64,000 nt of DNA from Vombatus ursinus (lineage: Eukaryota > Chordata > Mammalia > Diprotodontia > Vombatidae), in NCBI RefSeq assembly GCF_900497805.2, contig NW_020954548.1, forward strand, positions 6,596,835 through 6,660,834. The letters are read 5' to 3'. A program made the position numbers and the translations under genes. The notes under the pieces are model-generated. The model was not told the origin of the DNA. It did no database searches and saw only the letters and a list, made by a program, of their open reading frames with translations. Shown here piece by piece: positions 55,728-64,000 of this stretch. The stretch's first letter is position 1. Every line of letters starts with the position of its first letter.

Positions 55728-55850
55728 ATTTTCCTTCCTTGCTTCCTTGCTTCTTTCCTTCTTTCTTCCTCCCCCTACTTCCCCTCCTCCCCCTCCTCCT
55801 CCCCTTTCTCCTCCTTCTCTTCTCTCTCTTTCTCTCTCTCTCTGTCACTA
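55728..55850. repeat. Homopyrimidine (CTT/CCT)n tract
   Basis: About 120 bp of C/T. The Leu/Phe/Pro-rich open frame is an artefact. Confidence 0.9.
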
Positions 55851-56049
55851 TCTCTAAAATATGTCACATTGATGAAACAGGCACAGTATCACAGCACCAA
55901 AAGGTGACTTTTGGAAGACAGCAGTGAGTATAATTATTATTTTGGAATTTGCTTCACAATGATTGAATTCTCTTACATGTGCCTAATTGAGGGTCCCTAC
56001 CACATTCCGCTGAACTTTGAAAAGAGAAGCAGGAAATGATGACATCAGG

Positions 56050-56260
56050 TCCAGCTCAAATCTTTTTCCCTTGTGAAGATTTCCTGGACTGTCCATTTTA
56101 TTATGATCTCTCTTCCACACTGTTGTAGTGTTTATTGTCTATGGCATTTGGAGGGTGCTAAATGTGTTTAGTATTTATCTTCTTATATACGAGTCCTGCC
56201 TCTCCAATTAAATTATAACTTTTTGAAAAAGAGAACTTGCCTTGATTTCTTTGGTTCATT
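56050..56260 (+). mobile_element. L2 LINE 3' part, diverged
   Basis: 'cttgtgaagatttcctggac', 'ccaattaaattataactttt', 'gagaacttgccttgatttc'. Confidence 0.45.
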
Positions 56261-57080
56261 AAAAGACCAATGACTTGGGTCTTTTAGATCACTACATGGC
56301 ATATAAAATACCAACTGTATTCCACAGGAATCAGAAAAGGTATATGCAATGGGAATCTTTTGGACACAGGCCCCAGAACCACTAATTTACTTACAAAGAA
56401 TTAAGTCTAAGATAATTTTGAAAGATTATCTGAATCTCTATAAACCCTTTTATACCTCTAACCCAGATGAAGGAGGGCTAAGCATATTGGCACTTTGAAA
56501 GGGAAGTAAAGTGATAGGCTGGTTTGATCAAGCATGATATCATTAGAATACTTCTCAGGAAGGCTAATTAATCATTTACCCAAATTTCTTTCACACCCTT
56601 AATTCTACTATCTGAGTGAGCCTCCCCGATATTACCATCAAAAGCACTGACACAACTCCTAAAGCAAGTAGCAAGGCCAAATAAACATGTTCCATAGACT
56701 AATTTTGGGGGCCAAAGGGTAGGAAAATATGCCAAAGCTGGTAATCAAGCATGGACACACAGAAATGAGGACAATTTGATATTTGATCTATTGTATGTTC
56801 ATCTTCTTACTTCTCTTTTGTTAGGTAAGCCCCATGTCAACATCTTTGTTATGGACAGTTGTTATTTCTTCATTGTTGTATATGTTTGTGTGTTTTTTTC
56901 AGTTACATCACATAAATTGTCAAGAGTCCAAATATTGGGATTAAATGTTGTAAGCCTGTGGGAAACGCTAACAACTTATTAGATCCCCCCTTTTTTTGGA
57001 GAACTCCTGCTCAGTTGAGAAAAGCAAAAAGAAAGGAGGTGAGATGGAGGTGGGGAGGATGAACCATTCTTATTCATTTA
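56261..57080. other. No gene recognised
   Basis: Nothing supported. Confidence 0.45.
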
Positions 57081-57084
57081 TTCG

Positions 57085-57245
57085 TTCACTCATTCAACAG
57101 TCTGTCAGCTAACAAGCATTAACTAAGCACTTACTATGTGCCAAGCTCTTTGGTGGGGAAACAAAGAAAACAAAACAAAAAAATACTTAATAAACACCTA
57201 CTATGTATAGTTCTACTTTTAGGAAGTTTGTGTCTTGCAAAGTCA
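57085..57245 (-). mobile_element. L2 LINE 3' tip(s)
   Basis: Reverse L2 end 'taactaagcacttactatgt', 'gccaagctctttgg', with a second partial tip 'aataaacacctactatgtat' just after. Confidence 0.6.
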
Positions 57246-57905
57246 TATAAAATATAATTCCATAGTATAATGGGTGAAAAAAACAATGCACCACTTCTTT
57301 GTCAAGTCACATCTCTGCCTTCCTGGCACTTAGGCACAATGAACCATTCACTCCTCAAATACTCCCATTCAAAGTAGCTGAAAGAACAGATTATTTTCAT
57401 TATAGTCAGTTCTGCTGTAAATCAACATATGCTCACCTAAAAACATCCATACTGAGTAAAGTTGCACCATAGAGCCAAAAGTGCTTATGGGAAAGATGAA
57501 TTGGTGATATAATACTCAAAAACTTCATCAGTGACACGTTAAAAAAGATAGAAACATAATAAAAATAGTGGCATAGTTTTATCTGTGTTAAATGGTTAAA
57601 AATACAAAAATACTCAATAAGTAGTAGTGGTGTCTGATCCTATACCCCAGTTCCAGGGATGCCACTGGCCCAGGCCTGACAAAGTGAATGGCTACGGGGT
57701 GAGAGAGAAACTCAGAAGATCAAAACTCCAGGACTGGTGTCACAGCCTCAGCTTGGCTAAACAAGGTGAGGGTTGGGGGCTGGGTATAGGTATCCAGCTC
57801 TCCTCCACCCACAGTTCCTACATCACTAGAAGGCTTATAATAAACATGACACTTAGACATGTTTGGGATGTTGGATTGTTGAATGAGTTTAGGCAGTTTG
57901 GATAG
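57246..57905. other. No gene recognised
   Basis: The 92-codon frame at 57627-57905 has no domain. No repeat recognised. Confidence 0.4.
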
Positions 57906-57906
57906 G

Positions 57907-57907
57907 T

Positions 57908-57958
<51 letters not shown>

Positions 57959-57959
57959 G
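57907..57959. repeat. (GATA)n microsatellite, ~12.5 uninterrupted units
   Basis: About 50 bp of perfect GATA repeats, likely length-polymorphic. Read on the minus strand it yields a Tyr-Leu-Ser-Ile repeat. Confidence 0.98.
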
Positions 57960-59489
57960 TAAAGAAAATTCCCAAATGTGAAAGAATAGCAAACATAATC
58001 ACATAGGAAAATCATGTGGTAAACTGAGGTAGCTAGTAGATACTTGAAGCTTGTGTGCATTTTGTGTATTCCTTCCAGGCTTAGCTCAGCTGGGTAACAT
58101 TTTCTGCACTCTTGGCATTTTTCATTGAAGAAATCAAGCCAAAGCAAATGTGACATTCATGTTATGCTCACATTGTTCCCTGATATATCAACCCATTGGA
58201 ACATTTTTAAAACAAGAGTTATACCAAAACTGACTACATTTAATCAGGAAACTGAGGCATAAAGTAATAAAGTCATTTCCCCATGTATATTAGGAAGTCA
58301 ATCACAGTCTTAATTGAATTCATATTTCCTTTGTTTTAAGGTCCTCTTGCCCTTGGCCTCATTTCACAAAAAGTCACCATTTTCTGTTATATAAAACGTA
58401 TTCTGTCAAGTTAGACCTCAAATTCATGCATATAGACTGACTATCATGAATCAGAAACAAGCTTTTTAATAATATAATGTACAGTACACGTCAGTCAATA
58501 AGCATTTATCAAGTACCTACTTACTATGTGCCTGACGCCATGCTAAGTATTGGGGGTATATAAAGAGGCAAAATACTGATCTTGACTTCAAGGAGATCAC
58601 AATCAATTGGGGGAGACAAGAAGATGTATATGCATATGTATATGTATATGTATATGTATAAATAAGCTATATGCAGAATAGCTAGGAAATGACAGACAGA
58701 AGGCGCTGAAATTAAGAAAGGTTTGAGGGGAAGGCTTCCTTTAGAAAGTGAAATTGTAGCTGAGACTTGAAGGAAGTCAATGAAACCAGGAAGTGGAGGA
58801 AAAGGAGAACATTCTACACATTGGAGACAGCAACAGAAAATGCCTAGAGCCAAGATACGGGGTGTCTGGTTCGAAAAAAGAAAGAAGGCTGGTGTCACTG
58901 AATAAAAGCAAACATAACAGGAGTAAGGTGTAAGAACCCTGGGGGCATGGGGAACTGGAGGGGCAGGGATCTAGATTATGAAGGGCTTTCAACATTCAAC
59001 AAGGGATTTTGTATTTGAGTTTAGAAGCTGGTTTGCCGATAGGAAGCCACTAGAGTTTATTGAATAGTGAGGTGATTTCATTGAACCTGCATTTTAGGAA
59101 AATTACTTTGGCAGTTGCGTGGAGGAGAGATTAGAGAGGGGACAGACTTGTGGCAGGCAGACTCACCGCAGACTGGCCCTAATGTAGACTATTAAGGGCT
59201 AATATACCTTGCCCTACGGAGATGAATGCATCATTTGTCTGTACTTGATCTCCCAGTGAAAAACTATTTAGAGGCTAATATACTTGGTGATTATGCCTTG
59301 AGAAGAATGATATTTCCTTCCTTTCCTCTGATCTTTTCACTTAAAATGTGGGCCAGATGGGTCTTATACACATATGTATCTGTTTCACCAAGTCTCTAGG
59401 CAATGCAGGATGATATAATGTAAAAAATGTCATTCAGAAGAAGGCTTGGGCTAGACTCTGCCACTCAGTGATGTGGGAAAATCACTTTT

Positions 59490-59962
59490 GACCATGTCAT
59501 GCCCCCATTCAAAAAACTTTAGTGCCTTCCTCCTGCCTCAGGGATAAAATATAAACTGCTCCATTTAGCACTTAAAGTCCTTTCTAATCTGGTTTCAACT
59601 TATTTTTCTGGCTAATTAGATACTCCCCTTCTTGTAAACTCTACTTTGTAATCTAATTGACTTCCTTGTTCTTCCCCATATTTGACATTCCATTTCCCAC
59701 CTCCCTGCCTTTGCACAGGTATTAGCCCATATCTGAGATACTCTGCCTCCTCAACCCTGGCATTTAAAGACTCTAGTTTCCTTCATGGCTCAACATAATG
59801 TCAAGTGCTACAAGTAGCATTTCTTGATTTTCCTAATTGTTAATGTTCCCTTTCCTACCAATCAAAATTCTTTAGAATATATTTCAAATTTATTTTTCTT
59901 CATACATACCTTTCTGCCTATTCACCAGTAGAATTAAACTTTCATTGAAGAGTTATAGTTGG

Positions 59963-59997
<35 letters not shown>

Positions 59998-60112
59998 GGT
60001 TGGTTTGGGTTTTTTTCTTTCTTTCTTTCTTTCTTTCTTTTTTTTTGCATCCTCCGTACTTAGCCAAGTGACTGACAATAATAAGAGTTTAATAAATAAG
60101 TGACAGTTAAAT
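59490..60112 (+). mobile_element. L2 LINE 3' part inside the reverse L2
   Basis: 'gaccatgtcatgcccccatt', 'ggataaaatataaactgctc', 'cctgcctttgcacaggtatt', 'agactctagtttccttcatg'. It reaches the tip after a T/TTTC/TTTG simple repeat (59960-60046): 'gagtttaataaataagtgac'. Confidence 0.75.
59960..60046. repeat. T-rich (TTTG)n/(TTTC)n repeat
   Basis: Mononucleotide T with TTTG, TTTTG and CTTT units. The minus-strand Lys-rich tail of the ORF here is an artefact. Confidence 0.9.
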
Positions 60113-60354
60113 GACTGAATAGGGAAGAAAATGAAGGCAGGTAGATTTAAGAGGAGAGAATGGCAATAGTTGAGGGTGGTAGGAATGAGGACTTTATTTA
60201 AGGTGACAGTAGAAGAGTGGAGGGGGAAATTGTAGAAGGCAAAATCAACAGAGCTTGACAACTAATTGGATGTGGAATATCAAGGGCAGAAACAAGTCAA
60301 AATTAACTCTAAGATTATAACCAAGGGAGGCTAGCTGGATAATGACAACAACAA

Positions 60355-61750
60355 CAATTAACATTTATAAAGGGCGGCATAAGGTGCACAAAGCATTTTG
60401 CATATATTAAGAATGATGTCAGAGCATTTTTATTTTCTGTTAAGCAGTTCTCTGGTCCAGAAGAGCTTGTTTATAAGGTACTTATCTCCAGGATATATTG
60501 CCATGATGTTGTTGGTATAGAATGGCAGATGAGGGAGGGAGTACTATTAGGGAAGCTTTTTCAAATCATTAAAATAGTTTGCTTTTCTTTGCCATGTATG
60601 ATCACTAGTGCCATGATAATTCTCAGACCTTTGCTGTCAGTTGCCCATAAATTTTAAGATTCAGTGAAAGAGCCTCTTTAGTACTGACATATTCTCAAAG
60701 TTTCACTTTCTATGGTTGGAAAACTCTCAGAAAACTATAAATTATTGCCATCACTTCTAGAATTGCTATCTTCAGTGAGAGTTCCCAGGCTCTCCATGCT
60801 GTATAGTATTATGGATAATATATGTTATACATAATAATTGTATTAAAATAACAGTAATAGCTTACATGTCATCATGATTTATAGTCTCTTAGGAAGTCCT
60901 TAATACATATTACCTCATTTGGTCCTGGGACAGTGGCTAGTTTCACATGTGAGTACAGTGTTTGAAGAAACAAAACTGGCATGAGGGACATTTTCATGCA
61001 TATATACAGAATATCACCAGAAGGCCCAGAAGCCCTAAAGATAGAGAGCATTTTACTATTTGTGAATAGATCTTAGAAAAACAAACCATTCTATTAGAAC
61101 TGAAACCTTTAAATAAATCATCTAATCAAGTTGGCAGTTTCATTTCTGCTTATTCACCTTCCTGCCATGCCTGTAAGTATATTAGGCTGAGAGAGGTGCT
61201 TGGGTACGGTAATTCATTATTTCAGACCCAAAGGAAAATATCTACTAAACATTTTGTACCAGGAACACAGAGTTTGAGGGGTGAATAGTTTTGAGGGATG
61301 AATATTGATGCCACTTGACAATTGCTTTTAATATTTTTAAAAATCAAGCATAAGTTGATCCAATTTTTAAAAATAAAGTCAATGGTCCTAGACTAAGTTT
61401 CCTTAATTTTCTTTTCTCAGAACCCTCCTTCTAAATCTTTCGTTTTATTGATCACATTCATCTTGAACTGTACTTGGGCATGCAAATGCCATAGACCCAC
61501 AAACAGTAGCATTTCCTGAATGGCAAAGAACACGTCTATTCCCTTATTTGAAACCCCTTTCATACAGTAGATACTTAGTGAAAATTAGTTGAAACTAATT
61601 GAACTGATGTGATCTCACCAGGGTGTGTTCCATCCATGTCTCACAAAACTTTTAGGTTCCTATTTCTGTGATTTCCATTCAGGTATAATGAACAACAACA
61701 ACATCAAAAGCTTATATGGGTTTTAGAATTTAGGAGATGTTTTTATTCTC
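60355..61750. other. No gene recognised
   Basis: Short reverse SINE-tail scraps at 60360-60420 and about 60850-60930. Nothing else supported. Confidence 0.45.
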
Positions 61751-61751
61751 T

Positions 61752-64000
61752 GTGACTTCTTTATTAATTTATTTTGATTTTTCAACAATTCAACAACTTT
61801 GAATTTTCAACAAAACCATATGCTTTGAGTTTAAAATTTTTTCCCCCTTCCTCCTTACCACCCTCCCCAAGACGGTGCACAATCTGATACATGCTATATA
61901 TATACACACTTATTAAACACATTTTCAGATTAGTGATGTTGTATTAGAACCAATAGGAGGAACCACCAGAAAGAGGAAACAAAACTCAACAGAAGAGAAA
62001 AGAAAATAGCAAATAGTATGCTTCGATCTGCATTCAAATTCCATAGTTCTTTCTTTGGATGTGGATAGCATTTTCCATCATGAGGTCTTTGGAGATGTCT
62101 TAGATCCTTGTATTGCTGGGAAGGGTTAAGTTTATCAATATTAGTCATAGCACAACTTGGCTGTTATTGTGTACAACGTTCTCTTGGTTCTGCTCACTTC
62201 ATTCATCATCAGTTCATAGACATCTTTACAGGTTTTTCTGAAGTCAGCCTGTTCATCATTTCTTATAGTACAATAGTATTCCATTACATTCATGTACCAC
62301 AACTTGCTCAGCCATTCCCCAATTGATAGGCATCCTCTCAATTTCCAATTCTTTGCCACCACAAAAAGAGCTGCTATGAATATTTTTGTACATGTGGGTC
62401 CTTTTCCCATTTGTATGATGTTTTTGGCATATAGCCCTGGAAATGTTATTGCTGGGTCAAAGGGTATGCACATTTTTATAGCCTTTTGGGCATAGTTCCA
62501 AATTGCTCTCCAAAATGGTTGGATCATTTCACAACTCAACCAACAATTAGTGTTCCAATTTTCCCACATCTTCTCCAACATTTATCGTTTTCCAGTTTTG
62601 TCATGTTGACCAATCTGATAGGTGTGATGTGGTACCTCAGAGTTGTTTTGATTTGCATTTCTCTAATCAATAGTGATTTAGAGCATTTTTTCATATGACT
62701 ATAGATGGTTTTAATTTCTTCATCTCAGAATTGTCTGTTCATATCCTTTCACCATTTATCAATTGGGGAATGACTTATATTCTTATAAATTTGACTTAAT
62801 TCTCTATGTATTTTAGAAATGAGGCCGTTATCAGAGACACTGGTTGTAAAAATACTTTCCCAGTTTTCTGCTTCCTTTCTAATCTTGGTTGCATTGGTTT
62901 TGTTTGTGCAAAAACTTTTCAATTTAATTTAATCAAAATTATCCATTTTGCATTTCATAATGTTCTCTGTCTCCTGTTTGGTCATGAATTCTTCCATTCT
63001 CCAGAGATCTGATAGGTAAACTATCCCTTGCTCTTCCAGTTTGCTTATAGTGTCAGCCTTTATATCTAAATCATGAACCCATTTTGACTTTATTTTGGTA
63101 TGTGGTGTGAGATTTTGGTTTATGCCTAGTTTCTGCCATACTCTTTTCCTGTTTTCCTGGCAATTTTTTCTTTTTCAAAAAGTGGATTCTTATCTCTGAA
63201 GCTGGGGTCTTTGGGTTTACTCAATAATAGATTACTATAGTCATTACTGTGTCTTGCATATTTAACCTATTCCACTGATCCACCACTCTATTTCTTAGCC
63301 AGTATGAATCAGTTTTGATGATTGCTGCTTTATAATACAATTTAAGATTTGGAATGACTAGGCCACCTTCCCCTGAATTTATTTTCATTAGTTCCCTTGA
63401 TATTCTGGAACTTTTGTTCTTCCAAATGAATCTTGTTATTATTTTTTCTAACTCTATAAAATAATTTTTGGTACTTTAATTGTTATGGCACTGAAAAAGT
63501 AAATTAGCTTAGGTATAATTGTCATTTTTATTTTATTAGCTTGGTCTACCCATGAGCAACTGATGTTTTTTTCAATTATTTAGATCTGACTTTATTTGTA
63601 TGAAAAATTTTTTGTAATTGCATTCATCCAGTAAGTTTAAATGGATTTTCTCTTTCTATTTCTTGCTATTGGGCTTTGTTGGTAATATATAGAAATGTCA
63701 ATGATTTAGGTGGGTTTATTTTATAGCTTGTGACTTTGCTAAAATTGTTTAGTATTTCAAGTAGTTTTTTACTTGATTCTCTAGGATTGTCTAAGTACAT
63801 CATCATGTCATCTGCAAAGAGCAATAGCTTTGTTTCTTCTTTGCCTATTCTAATACTTTCAATTTCTTTCTATTCTCTTATTGCTAAAGCTAATGTTTCC
63901 AGTATGATATTGAACAACAGCGGTGATAATGGACATCCTTGTTTCACCCCCTATCTTATTGGAAATGTTTCTAGCTTGTCCCCATTACATATAATGCTTG
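61752..64000 (-). mobile_element. L1 LINE, 3' part, cut by window end
   Basis: Reverse L1 with A-tail at 61752, 3' UTR 61765-62140, ORF2 stop at 62143-62141 and ORF2 extending beyond 64000. Same 3' UTR type as the L1 at 1-4150 ('cttgg-gagggtgg' and 'aactcaaagcatatg' in reverse). Confidence 0.95.
62141..64000 (-). pseudogene. L1 ORF2 (reverse transcriptase to C-terminus), decayed
   Basis: Seen on the minus strand: C-terminal WLSKLWYMNVMEYY and RTKRTLYTITAKLCYD before the stop, and the Cys-rich region near 62520-62600. The reverse-transcriptase catalytic box FADDMM is at about 63818-63802, followed by MYLDNPRES. Unlike the first L1 (LCDDM), the usual FADD is kept. Several stops and frameshifts. 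The N-terminal endonuclease would lie beyond the window. Confidence 0.92.

Larger units (their letters stand above)
58490..60335 (-). mobile_element. L2 LINE, long copy, interrupted
   Basis: Reverse L2 from its 3' tip ('taagcatttatcaagtacct', 'ctatgtgcctgacgccatgc') through 'ggcttcctttagaaagtgaa', 'atgcctagagccaagata', 'tatgaagggctttcaacatt' and 'gccactagagtttattgaat' to about 59160. It resumes at 60130-60335 ('caatagttgagggtggtagg', 'gacaactaattggatgtgga', 'aactctaagattataacc'). The intervening ~950 bp contains an opposite-strand L2. An ATGTAT microsatellite sits at 58626-58660. Confidence 0.75.

Noticed and set aside
57907-57959. Regular short repeats as a CRISPR array
   Set aside because: No spacers, 4-bp units and a mammalian context; it is a microsatellite.
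57720-58156. Frames with repeated Tyr-Leu-Ser-Ile
   Set aside because: Translation of the (GATA)n array.
62141-62581. 146-codon minus-strand frame as a gene
   Set aside because: It is the L1 ORF2 C-terminus.

Overview
This is eukaryotic, mammalian DNA, and almost certainly from a marsupial. It is AT-rich, has no dense coding, and is built largely of retrotransposon layers: an L1 type with a marsupial-style 3' UTR, HAL1-like 'half-L1' elements that carry only an ORF1, MAR1-type CORE-SINEs, short tRNA-derived SINEs of the WSINE/WALLSI type, and old L2 and L3/CR1 LINEs. The short SINEs make an Australian marsupial plausible, but I cannot settle the species. I recognise no host protein-coding exon. 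Every long ORF I could identify belongs to a repeat or to low-complexity DNA. The window is best read as intergenic or deep intronic.

Layout. 1-4150: 3' part of an L1 (+), cut by the window edge. 4600-5720: L2 tails. 7191-10054: full-length HAL1-like element (copy A, +). 10.1-25 kb: old SINEs and L2/L3 pieces, microsatellites, an unassigned repeat with ~150-bp subunits seen twice (11.56-12.19 kb and 20.72-21.19 kb), and a 325-bp homopurine tract. 25.0-26.3 kb: a short SINE abutting an internal L1 fragment. 28.3-29.45 kb: L2 tails. 31.1-37.66 kb: a stack in which an ancient L3/CR1 LINE (-) was hit by SINEs and an L1 (-), and a second full-length HAL1-like copy (B, -) then landed in that L1. 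Target-site duplications are visible for three of these steps. 37.9-38.8 kb: an older L1 fragment. 40.5-42.2 kb: SINE and L2 cluster. 43.14-43.43 kb: a degenerate 7SL (SRP) RNA retropseudogene (-). 44.1-45.05 kb: a second L3/CR1 fossil. 49.5-49.7 kb: a (GA)n array holding a 100-N assembly gap. 49.9-54.3 kb: SINE cluster plus a candidate solo LTR. 57.9 kb: (GATA)n. 58.5-60.3 kb: L2 interrupted by another L2. 61.75-64.0 kb: a second L1 (-), cut by the window edge.

The elements are linked through mobilisation. The SINEs carry four kinds of 3' end, matching the four LINE machineries that would have moved them: poly-A (L1), L2-like, L3/CR1-like and RTE-like. The two HAL1-like copies share an ORF1 stop codon, an ORF1 frame break and a 3' tail built from two L1-like 3' UTR modules. 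This suggests a source element that was already ORF1-defective and depended on L1. All family names come from memory of the sequences; no database search was run.
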